A stretch of 5,219 bases of DNA from contig DJEN01000109.1 in NCBI GenBank assembly GCA_002431345.1, positions 1 to 5,219 on the forward strand, in the 5' to 3' direction. Each line of letters begins with the position of its first letter. Position 1 is the stretch's first letter. Below, piece after piece: positions 1 through 5,219 of the stretch. The notes under the pieces are model-generated. The model saw only the letters and a list, made by a program, of their open reading frames with translations. It ran no database searches and had not been told where the DNA came from. The translations under genes were made by a program, and so were the position numbers. This DNA comes from Megasphaera sp. UBA5897 (GTDB lineage Bacteria > Bacillota > Negativicutes > Veillonellales > Megasphaeraceae).

Positions 1-11
1 CCTTTTTTTCT

Positions 12-30
12 TGTAAACTTGCCGTTTACA
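12..30. repeat. Perfect 7-bp dyad of unknown role
   Basis: The arms TGTAAAC (12-18) and GTTTACA (24-30) are perfect reverse complements around a 5-base spacer, TTGCC. A run of seven T lies to its left at 3-9. Neither strand has a T-tract on the 3' side of the hairpin, so it does not look like a terminator for guaA or for a plus-strand gene. It could be an operator for a gene beyond the left edge. The half-sites resemble those of several Bacillota repressors, but the spacing fits neither a CcpA cre site (no 5-base insert) nor a BirA site (much longer spacer). I leave it unassigned. Confidence 0.4.
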
Positions 31-38
31 GACACGCC

Positions 39-82
39 AAAAAGCCCTTAGCCATGAGTTGTTACCCACAGCCAAGGGCTTT
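39..82 (-). terminator. Rho-independent terminator of guaA
   Basis: Read on the minus strand, AAAGCCCTT (74-82) pairs perfectly with AAGGGCTTT (41-49), giving a 9-bp stem. Two further pairs (51-52 with 71-72) can form beyond one mismatch. The stem is followed by a T-run (minus strand, 43-39). It begins 53 bases after the guaA stop codon and is the only good hairpin-plus-T structure there, so it is the likely end of the guaA transcript. Confidence 0.8.
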
Positions 83-135
83 ATGTATACTGCAATGCAC
101 ACTTGCATAATGGTTAGCGTTTTAGATGATATGGA

Positions 136-1671
136 TTATTCCCATTCAATTGTTGCTGGCGGTTTGCTCGTTACGTCGTAGACGATGCGGTTGATATGGT
201 CTACTTCGTTTACGATACGGCTGGAAACTTTGTCGAGGACATCGTACGGGATTCTTGCCCAGTCAGCTGTCATGAAGTCTGTCGTCGTGACGCCGCGCAG
301 TGCCAAAGTATAATCATACGTACGGAAATCGCCCATAACGCCGACAGTACGGTTGCTGGTCAAAACGGCAAAGTACTGGTTGATAGAACGATCTAAGCCG
401 GCATTGGCAATTTCTTCACGGAAAATCGCATCGGCATCGCGGAGAATTTCCAATTTTTCTTTAGTTATTTCACCCATAACACGGATTGCTAAGCCCGGAC
501 CTGGGAAAGGCTGACGCCATACGAGGTAATCCGGCAGACCGAGTTCTGCGCCCAGTTCACGTACTTCGTCTTTAAAGAGGTTGCGAAGCGGTTCGATGAG
601 TCCTTTGAAATCGACAACAGCAGGCAAACCGCCTACGTTGTGATGGCTTTTGATAACGGCTGCGTCGCCGGCACCGGATTCGATGACATCCGGATAAATC
701 GTGCCTTGTGCCAAGAAATCTACGGCACCGATTTTACGGCCTTCGTCTTCAAATACACGGATAAATTCTTCACCGATAATTTTACGTTTCCGTTCCGGTT
801 CGCTGACGCCGGCCAATTTGCTGAGGAATCGTTCGGACGCATCGACGCGGATAAAGTTCATGCCGGAGTTTTTGAATGCTGCTTCGACTTCATCGCCTTC
901 GTTTTTGCGCATGAGGCCATGGTCTACAAAAATACAGGTCAGCTGGCTGCCAACGGCTTTGGAAATAAGCGCAGCCGCTACGGAGCTGTCTACGCCGCCT
1001 GAAAGTGCCAATACGACTTTGCCGTCGCCGACTGTTTGTTTTATCTGTTCGACGGCTGTTTTGGCATAGTTTGCCATCGTCCAAGACCCGGTACAGCCGC
1101 AGACTTCAAAGAGGAAGTTATGAATCATTTCTTTGCCGTGTTCGGAATGCAGTACTTCCGGGTGGTACTGCATAGCATATAATTTTTTAGCCGGATTCTG
1201 CATGGCTGCGACAGGGCAGTTATCCGTATGCGCTACGATTTCAAAACCTGCCGGAATCTTGGCAACATAGTCCTGATGGCTCATCCAGACAATTTCTTTT
1301 TCCTGCAGTCCTTTAAACAGAGGGGATGCCGTATTGACATCAATTGCCGTCTTGCCAAATTCACGCATGTCGGCATGCTTGACTTCCCCGCCCAAGGTTT
1401 GCGCCATGAACTGCATGCCATAGCAAAGGCCCAGTACAGGAATTCCCAAATGGAACACTTCTTCTTCAATCTTAGGTGCGTTGTCTTCATAGACACTGGC
1501 CGGGCCACCTGTAAAGATAATGCCCTGCGGCTGTAATTCTTTGATTTTGCTTACGGCTTTGTGATACGGGTATACTTCACAGTATACGTGGTTTTCACGG
1601 ACACGCCGTGCAATAAGCTGGTTATACTGACCACCAAAATCGACAACAATGACGAGTTCTTTGTTATCCAT
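136..1671 (-). CDS. guaA: GMP synthase (glutamine-hydrolysing)
   Basis: This cytosolic enzyme makes GMP from XMP, ATP and glutamine, the last step of guanine nucleotide synthesis. The 511-residue protein has the expected full length and two-part layout. The N-terminal class I glutamine amidotransferase (about 5-190) has its nucleophile Cys83 in GLCYGMQ and His170 and Glu172 in QYHPE, completing the triad. The C-terminal ATP pyrophosphatase has the PP-loop SGGVDSS (224-230), the conserved LAQGTIYPDVIESG stretch (320-333) and FPGPGLAIR (389-397). The dimerisation domain ends in the usual PPATIEWE. The start at 1671 is set by a strong site, GAGGAGGAAG, directly upstream. The gene has its own promoter and terminator, so it appears monocistronic. 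It is separated from the CBS-domain gene upstream by that gene's terminator. No disrupted or missing catalytic residue is seen. Confidence 0.98.
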   Translation of the reverse strand: MDNKELVIVVDFGGQYNQLIARRVRENHVYCEVYPYHKAVSKIKELQPQGIIFTGGPASVYEDNAPKIEEEVFHLGIPVLGLCYGMQFMAQTLGGEVKHADMREFGKTAIDVNTASPLFKGLQEKEIVWMSHQDYVAKIPAGFEIVAHTDNCPVAAMQNPAKKLYAMQYHPEVLHSEHGKEMIHNFLFEVCGCTGSWTMANYAKTAVEQIKQTVGDGKVVLALSGGVDSSVAAALISKAVGSQLTCIFVDHGLMRKNEGDEVEAAFKNSGMNFIRVDASERFLSKLAGVSEPERKRKIIGEEFIRVFEDEGRKIGAVDFLAQGTIYPDVIESGAGDAAVIKSHHNVGGLPAVVDFKGLIEPLRNLFKDEVRELGAELGLPDYLVWRQPFPGPGLAIRVMGEITKEKLEILRDADAIFREEIANAGLDRSINQYFAVLTSNRTVGVMGDFRTYDYTLALRGVTTTDFMTADWARIPYDVLDKVSSRIVNEVDHINRIVYDVTSKPPATIEWE

Positions 1672-1736
1672 TTCTTCCTCCTCAAATTGTATAAAGTATC
1701 ATACAGCAAAGGCTATATGTTGTTGATGATTCTGTT

Positions 1737-1765
1737 ATTATACCATGAATGAGCCCCTAGAAAAA
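1737..1765 (-). promoter_or_regulatory. Predicted guaA promoter (extended -10)
   Basis: A perfect TATAAT (plus-strand 1737-1742) is preceded by TGG, giving an extended -10 motif (TG-N-TATAAT). At 17 bases the -35 position reads TTTTTC (1760-1765), a weak match, which fits an extended -10 promoter. Transcription should begin near 1730, leaving a leader of about 60 bases that ends in the GGAGG ribosome binding site (1677-1681), five bases from the ATG. I see no purine riboswitch core and little room for one, and no clear PurR box. Confidence 0.65.
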
Positions 1766-1807
1766 GGGAGAATCAACGATAACCTTTACATTGGGTACAC
1801 AAAACAT

Positions 1808-1867
1808 AAAAACTGACTACGATACGGCAGGCACACCGAGTATATGCATGCCGCATCATAGTCAGTT
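1808..1867 (-). terminator. Long-stem terminator of the CBS-domain gene
   Basis: The arms 1811-1829 and 1849-1867 pair over 19 positions with only two mismatches, around a loop of 19 bases. The outer nine pairs are perfect (AACTGACTA with TAGTCAGTT). On the minus strand the stem runs into five T (1812-1808), then AT G and four more T. It starts 15 bases after the CBS stop codon. No T-tract follows on the plus strand, so it is directional. The stem is longer than a typical terminator, but its position and T-tract make termination the simplest reading. Confidence 0.8.
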
Positions 1868-1881
1868 CACATCAATTACAA

Positions 1882-2367
1882 TTATTTAGTTTTTTCATCA
1901 TCTGTACCGTATTCGCGATACAATTCACCAATGATATTGCTTCTGGTAATGATGCCTACAACACGGCGTCCGTCCACAATCGGAATGACTTTTAGGTGTT
2001 CGGCTACCATAACGCCGGCGATTTGTTCGACGTCGGCATCCGGTGCGGCAATAATAACGTCTTTGGTCATCATCGCTTTGGCCGTGCAGGCCATCAGTTT
2101 TTTAAATCCTTTGTCGTATTCACTGATGCCGTTGTAATAAATGTTGGCACCGAGCAAGTTGACGTAATGAGGGACATGCGGCTTAATTTTTTTATACAGC
2201 AGATCCGCGTCTGTAACAATACCTACCAGCTTTTCTTCTTCGTCCACAATGGGAATAGCCGTGATTTTATGTTTGACAAACATGTGTACCAAATCAAACA
2301 CAGACGTATCCGGGCTTGCTGTAATAAATACTTTTTCCATAATATCCGATGCTGTACGTACTTCCAT
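1882..2367 (-). CDS. Stand-alone CBS-domain pair protein
   Basis: This 161-residue soluble protein consists almost entirely of two CBS domains (about 9-60 and 97-150) joined by a linker of about 35 residues. Such pairs form Bateman modules that bind adenine or other nucleotides. Each domain ends in the expected ribose-binding pattern: GIVTDADL with Thr52 and Asp55, and GIITRSNI with Thr141 and Asn144. This suggests ligand binding is retained in both. No catalytic or DNA-binding domain is attached, so it is probably a small energy or nucleotide sensor acting on an unknown partner, which cannot be named from the sequence. The start at 2367 has AAGGGG eight bases upstream. The gene lies between rlmH (157 bases upstream) and guaA and has its own terminator. 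Neighbourhood with guaA hints at, but does not show, a nucleotide link. The CBS family call is firm; the biological role is not. Confidence 0.93.
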   Translation of the reverse strand: MEVRTASDIMEKVFITASPDTSVFDLVHMFVKHKITAIPIVDEEEKLVGIVTDADLLYKKIKPHVPHYVNLLGANIYYNGISEYDKGFKKLMACTAKAMMTKDVIIAAPDADVEQIAGVMVAEHLKVIPIVDGRRVVGIITRSNIIGELYREYGTDDEKTK

Positions 2368-2395
2368 ACTATCAACCCCTTCATGCAGGATATGG

Positions 2396-2433
2396 TATAA
2401 CAGCTCTTACAGCATATACTGCAAGCTGTTATA
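2396..2433. repeat. 10-bp perfect inverted repeat in the CBS gene leader
   Basis: TATAACAGCT (2396-2405) and AGCTGTTATA (2424-2433) are perfect reverse complements around 18 bases. The spacer contains a second near-palindrome, CAGCATATACTG, whose two off-centre mismatches become G-U pairs in RNA. No T-tract follows on either strand, so it is not a standard terminator. It lies 14 bases upstream of the CBS ribosome binding site and downstream of the predicted promoter, so it would be in the 5' leader. It could be an operator or an RNA hairpin acting on translation or stability. The dyad is certain; its role is unknown. Confidence 0.6.
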
Positions 2434-2462
2434 TTGAGTATAATGTATAATTGCATTTCTTA

Positions 2463-2490
2463 TATATAGTATTATACATGACACTGCCAA
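2463..2490 (-). promoter_or_regulatory. Candidate promoter of the CBS-domain gene
   Basis: On the minus strand TTGGCA (plus 2485-2490) is followed after 16 bases by TATATA (2463-2468), a plausible sigma-A pair. A perfect TATAAT also lies inside the spacer (2471-2476), but it has no good -35 at the right distance. The whole stretch 2396-2476 is very AT-rich with several TATA-like words, so the exact -10 is uncertain. Transcription from about 2455 would give a leader of about 90 bases carrying the inverted repeat at 2396-2433. Confidence 0.4.
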
Positions 2491-2524
2491 ATTCCTGCCG
2501 GCATAACGAAAATTTTTATTCTTT

Positions 2525-3004
2525 TTACCAATGATAGGGTTCGTGACGCTGGATTTTTATAGCCCGGTAAATCTGTTCCAGCAATATCATGCGGATCATT
2601 TGATGGGTCAGCGTAATCCGTCCAAACGAAATACGGCTGTCTGCCCGTTTGCACACGGCATCGGACAAGCCAAAGGGGCCGCCGATGATAAAAGACATTT
2701 CACTGCAGCCATACAGTGCCAAATCGGCAAATTTAGCCGCCATTTCTTCGGACGAAATGAGTTTGCCCTGTACGTCCAAGACAAACAAATGAGAGCCTGC
2801 GCGTACATGCCGCAGCAGTTTTTCGCCTTCTTTGTCCAGTACTTGGCGTTTTTGTGCCGCCGAAGGATTTTCCGGCATTTTTTCCTCAGGCAGTGCCGTA
2901 ATTTCTACCTGCCCGTACGGGCGCAGGCGTTTGAGAAATTCCTCAATGCCTGCAGTCAAGTATTTTTCTTTGATTTTGCCAATAGTGATAATGTGGTATT
3001 TCAT
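2525..3004 (-). CDS. rlmH: 23S rRNA (pseudouridine-1915-N3)-methyltransferase RlmH
   Basis: RlmH methylates pseudouridine 1915 in helix 69 of 23S rRNA on assembled 70S ribosomes, using S-adenosylmethionine. The 159-residue protein is the normal family length and is a single SPOUT domain. It opens with the typical MKYHIITIGKIK strand, has the cofactor-loop motif IIGGPFGL with Gly108, Gly109 and Gly112, and closes with the knot segment LLEQIYRAIKI and the family C-terminus EPYH, here ending in Trp159. The ATG overlaps the htrA stop codon (ATGA at 3001-3004), and only a weak purine stretch precedes it, so translation probably depends on coupling to htrA. It is the last gene of the walJ-htrA-rlmH unit. 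No convincing terminator follows it, so some transcription may continue into the CBS-domain gene. Confidence 0.97.
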   Translation of the reverse strand: MKYHIITIGKIKEKYLTAGIEEFLKRLRPYGQVEITALPEEKMPENPSAAQKRQVLDKEGEKLLRHVRAGSHLFVLDVQGKLISSEEMAAKFADLALYGCSEMSFIIGGPFGLSDAVCKRADSRISFGRITLTHQMIRMILLEQIYRAIKIQRHEPYHW

Positions 3005-4119
3005 TGGTCATCATCCGAATCTGTCTGCGGGCTTTCCTGCAGGACGACATCGGCCGTCTGCTGCGAACCGCCGCGCGTGTACGTAACGGTTACGGTATCG
3101 CCGACTTGATGACTGTCCATGGCATGTTGCATGGCTGAGAAATCTTTGACAGCATCATCGCCGATTTTCAAAATAATGTCGCCGTGCTGGATTCCTGCCC
3201 GGTCCAGCGGGCCGCCGGCAACGACTTTATAGACATAAATGCCTTCAACATTTAATTTCATGCCAAAGCGTGCTGCCATTTGCTGATCCAAGCCGTACAG
3301 TCCCAAATACGGACGGGCCACTTTGCCGTTTTTAATGAGAGATTCCAAAATCGGGCGCGCTGCATTAATCGGAATGGCAAAGCCAAGACCTTCGACGCCT
3401 TCTTTGGAAATTTTGGCACTATTGATGCCGATGACTTGTCCGTCTGCATTGACCAAGGCGCCGCCGGAGTTGCCTGGATTGATAGCCGCATCCGTCTGAA
3501 TCAGCTTCATGCTCTGCCCTTCTGCGCCAATCGTGCGGTTCATCGAGCTGATGACGCCGGCTGTAACGGTTCCTTGAAATTCAAGCCCCAAGGGGTTGCC
3601 GATGGCAATAGCCGGTTCACCGACCTGCAGGGAGTCACTGTCACCAAATTCTGCTACAGGCAGGTTATCCATGTTAATTTTAACGACAGCCAAATCTGTT
3701 TTTTCATCTCGACCAACGACAGTACCTTCTGTACTCTGGCCATCTGCCAAGGAAACGATAACGGTTTTGCTGTTGCCTACGACGTGGTTATTGGTGGCGA
3801 TGTAGCCTGCTTTATCAAAAATAATCCCGGAGCCGACACCTTCCCCGACTAATACTTTACGGTTGAAGAAATCTCTATTATAGACTTTTGTCGTAATCCC
3901 GACGACTGCCGGGCTGACTTTTTTAGCGGCCTGTACGACAGCTGTATTTCTCGCGTCAGATATTGATTCTGATTTTGCCGGTTCTTTCAGCTGATTGATC
4001 GTCCCCTGATAGGAGCCGGAGCCGCGAAAAAATGTATCGTGGATTTTAAATCCGCCAACAGCACCGACAACAATAAGAACCACCGCTACAGCGGCTGTAA
4101 TGATGTGGCTGCGTTTCAT
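3001..4119 (-). CDS. htrA: HtrA/DegP-type membrane-anchored serine protease with one PDZ domain
   Basis: This is a 372-residue trypsin-fold protease of the HtrA family, which degrades misfolded proteins outside the cytoplasmic membrane. Residues 6-24 form one hydrophobic segment after MKRSH, an uncleaved signal anchor with the bulk of the protein outside. A linker of about 35 residues leads to the protease domain with all triad residues: His112 in TNNHVVG, Asp142 in EKTDLAVV and Ser218 in NPGNSGGAL. One PDZ domain (about 270-362) follows, then a short acidic tail, DSDDDQ. A longer frame open to 4164 was rejected: the 4119 ATG has AAGGAGGAG seven bases upstream, directly precedes a classic signal anchor, and the extra 15 residues lie inside walJ. 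The start overlaps the walJ stop by four bases (ATGA). It corresponds to the htrA paralogue (htrC/yyxA) that follows walJ in Bacillus subtilis. Confidence 0.96.
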   Translation of the reverse strand: MKRSHIITAAVAVVLIVVGAVGGFKIHDTFFRGSGSYQGTINQLKEPAKSESISDARNTAVVQAAKKVSPAVVGITTKVYNRDFFNRKVLVGEGVGSGIIFDKAGYIATNNHVVGNSKTVIVSLADGQSTEGTVVGRDEKTDLAVVKINMDNLPVAEFGDSDSLQVGEPAIAIGNPLGLEFQGTVTAGVISSMNRTIGAEGQSMKLIQTDAAINPGNSGGALVNADGQVIGINSAKISKEGVEGLGFAIPINAARPILESLIKNGKVARPYLGLYGLDQQMAARFGMKLNVEGIYVYKVVAGGPLDRAGIQHGDIILKIGDDAVKDFSAMQHAMDSHQVGDTVTVTYTRGGSQQTADVVLQESPQTDSDDDQ

Positions 4120-5051
4120 TTGCAATCTCCTCCTTCTTGATAGCGTACTTGTCCATGCTGGCATGCCAGCCTCAGCAGTATATCCTGGCCGACTACTTTG
4201 CCGTGCTGGCCTAAAATCGACCGCACTGTATGCAGTGACAGAGCCGGCGTATTGTTTTTTTCACTGCGGTGCGCCAACAGGACACGCATCATGTGCTTGG
4301 CCGGCAGCTGTGCCAAAAAAGCAGCTGCCGTCCGGTTGGATAAATGGCCCCAGCGGCTTAGAATACGGTTTTGCAGCGCATAGGGATAGGGGCCGTTCTT
4401 GACCATTTCCTCATCATGATTCGCTTCTAAAATCAAAATATCCGCATAAGCGGCTGCTTGTTCTACATCCGGGCTGATATATCCCAAATCCGTAGCCAAG
4501 GTAATCTTGCTGTCACCATGGTATACCGTATATCCTACGGGACGGGCCGCATCATGGGATATGGCAAACGGCACGACCTGAATGTCTTTCAGGCCTACGC
4601 GCCGCGTCAGCCGGACAAAGCGGTCTGGAAATTCTGCCACTTTCCGTCCCATCGCCTGCCATGTTTCCTGCGTCGTATAGACAGGTATCTGCGTGCGTTT
4701 CAGCAATGTTGTAATGCCGTTTACATGGTCTGCATGTTCGTGTGTAATAAAAACTGCATCCAAATCCTGTAAGGAGCTGCCATACTGCTGCAGTCCTTTT
4801 TCAATGCGGCGGCAGCTAATGCCGGCATCTATGAGAATATGCGTATTGCCGCAGCGGATATAGGCGGCATTGCCTTTACTGCCGCTGGCAAGCATGCTGA
4901 CCAGACAGTCCTTGTGGCGTGCTTCTCCTCCCAGATTGGGAATATCCGCCGGCCCGGTTGTTGGCTTTGTCCAGGCAGCACAGCCTGCTTGTCTGCGTGC
5001 CTTGCCAATCGATTGGGCCAGTTGCTGCAGCTGAAATTCGCTTTCCGTCAT
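4116..5051 (-). CDS. walJ: WalJ/YycJ-type metallo-beta-lactamase-fold hydrolase with N-terminal extension
   Basis: This is a 311-residue metal-dependent hydrolase of the YycJ family. Relatives in the WalRK operon are linked to cell-wall and DNA-replication coordination and have nuclease-like similarity; the exact substrate is unsettled. The family core starts with SMLASGSKGNAAYI (52-65) and LIDAG (73-77), has the metal motif THEHADH (103-109), a further metal aspartate in ATDLG, and the diagnostic stretch LEANHDEEMVKNGPYPYAL followed by WGHLSN. The usual family length is about 265 residues and begins just before LASGS; here about 46 extra residues, not recognised as a domain, precede it. The start at 5051 has AAAGGA nine bases upstream and lies about 40 bases after a good promoter. 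An internal start at Met53 (4895) has only AAGGA 13 bases away and would clip the first strand. It is the first gene of the walJ-htrA-rlmH unit. Confidence 0.93.
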   Translation of the reverse strand: MTESEFQLQQLAQSIGKARRQAGCAAWTKPTTGPADIPNLGGEARHKDCLVSMLASGSKGNAAYIRCGNTHILIDAGISCRRIEKGLQQYGSSLQDLDAVFITHEHADHVNGITTLLKRTQIPVYTTQETWQAMGRKVAEFPDRFVRLTRRVGLKDIQVVPFAISHDAARPVGYTVYHGDSKITLATDLGYISPDVEQAAAYADILILEANHDEEMVKNGPYPYALQNRILSRWGHLSNRTAAAFLAQLPAKHMMRVLLAHRSEKNNTPALSLHTVRSILGQHGKVVGQDILLRLACQHGQVRYQEGGDCK

Positions 5052-5096
5052 CCCATGTCATCCTTTCAAACCGGTGTATACCTTGGTGATTACGAT

Positions 5097-5125
5097 ATTA
5101 TAGCATATTTAGCGCAAAAAAAAAC
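5097..5125 (-). promoter_or_regulatory. Predicted promoter of the walJ-htrA-rlmH operon
   Basis: On the minus strand TGCTATAAT (plus 5097-5105) is a perfect extended -10. At 17 bases upstream the -35 position (5120-5125) falls in the T-tract of the tRNA terminator and reads GTTTTT, a poor match, as is tolerated with an extended -10. Transcription near 5090 gives a leader of about 40 bases to the walJ ATG at 5051, with AAAGGA at 5061-5066. No operator dyad is seen in this leader. Confidence 0.65.
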
Positions 5126-5157
5126 CATCGCCCCGGAATTTCTTCCAACGATGGTTT
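5116..5157 (-). terminator. Rho-independent terminator of the tRNA-Ile transcript
   Basis: On the minus strand AAACCATCG (5149-5157) pairs perfectly with CGATGGTTT (5122-5130), and the 18-base interior can form a further GGAA/TTCC hairpin (5135-5138 with 5143-5146). The stem ends in nine consecutive T (5124-5116). It starts two bases after the encoded CCA of the tRNA, so it ends the tRNA transcript and insulates walJ from it. Confidence 0.9.
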
Positions 5158-5159
5158 CA

Positions 5160-5219
<60 letters not shown>

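Noticed and set aside
95..108. ATGCA-CACT-TGCAT mini-hairpin between guaA and its terminator
   Set aside because: A 5-bp AT-rich stem with no T-tract is expected by chance in such a gap.
2439..2451. Two TATAAT words on the plus strand in the rlmH-CBS gap, as a possible divergent promoter
   Set aside because: Neither has a usable -35 at the right distance, and no plus-strand gene follows. They reflect the AT-rich gap.
2491..2524. Possible terminator after rlmH around the TGCCGGCA palindrome (2496-2503)
   Set aside because: The palindrome has no loop and no T-tract follows on the minus strand. The A/T runs lie on the wrong side.
2531..3109. 192-codon plus-strand open frame opposite rlmH and the htrA 3' end
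   Set aside because: It is antisense to two well-recognised genes, has no recognisable domain and crosses their boundary. It is a shadow of the coding bias on the other strand.
3280..3852. 190-codon plus-strand open frame opposite htrA
   Set aside because: It is fully antisense to the protease domain, with no family resemblance and no ribosome binding site of note.
4120..4164. Upstream start for htrA adding 15 residues (MPAWTSTLS...)
   Set aside because: The stretch lies within walJ, has no better ribosome binding site, and would place an arginine-rich tail before a classic signal anchor. The ATG at 4119 has a strong site at ideal spacing.
4923..4934. Internal GGGAGGAG in walJ as the ribosome binding site for a shorter WalJ
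   Set aside because: The nearest in-frame candidates are a CTG about 20 bases and an ATG 29 bases downstream, too far for efficient initiation.

Overview
The window is a compact housekeeping stretch in which every gene I can support lies on the minus strand. In transcription order (right to left) it holds the 3' part of a tRNA-Ile(GAT) gene with its own terminator, then a WalJ/YycJ-type metallo-beta-lactamase-fold hydrolase, an HtrA/DegP-type membrane-anchored serine protease, the 23S rRNA methyltransferase RlmH, a stand-alone two-CBS-domain protein, and GMP synthetase (guaA). The walJ-htrA-rlmH order is the tail of the WalRK operon of Bacillota. Together with GGAGG-type ribosome binding sites and roughly even base composition, it suggests a Bacillota genome. 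A Negativicutes-like lineage is possible, but that is only an impression and no lineage marker in the window proves it.

Right part (about 3000-5219): the tRNA is cut by the window edge and ends with an encoded CCA. Two bases later a hairpin with a nine-T tract begins, and the extended -10 promoter of walJ follows almost at once. walJ, htrA and rlmH are joined by two ATGA overlaps (stop and start share four bases), so they almost certainly form one transcript with coupled translation. The regulators walR, walK, walH and walI that usually precede walJ are not between the tRNA and walJ.

Middle (about 1780-2520): a 157-base gap separates rlmH from the CBS-domain gene. It contains a candidate promoter and a perfect 10-bp inverted repeat in the leader just ahead of the ribosome binding site. 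No convincing terminator follows rlmH, so read-through is possible. The CBS gene ends at a long imperfect hairpin followed by a T-tract, which makes it its own unit at the 3' end.

Left part (1-1770): guaA has its own extended -10 promoter, a leader of about 60 bases (too short for a guanine riboswitch plus expression platform), a strong ribosome binding site, an intact full-length reading frame and a rho-independent terminator. A small perfect dyad lies at the extreme left edge.

No mobile element, CRISPR array, phage gene or defence gene is visible, and I found no new multi-gene system. The points most worth a second look are the detached walJ-htrA-rlmH cluster, the unusual N-terminal extension of WalJ, and the inverted repeat in front of the CBS gene. 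No stretch longer than about 210 bases lacks a gene.
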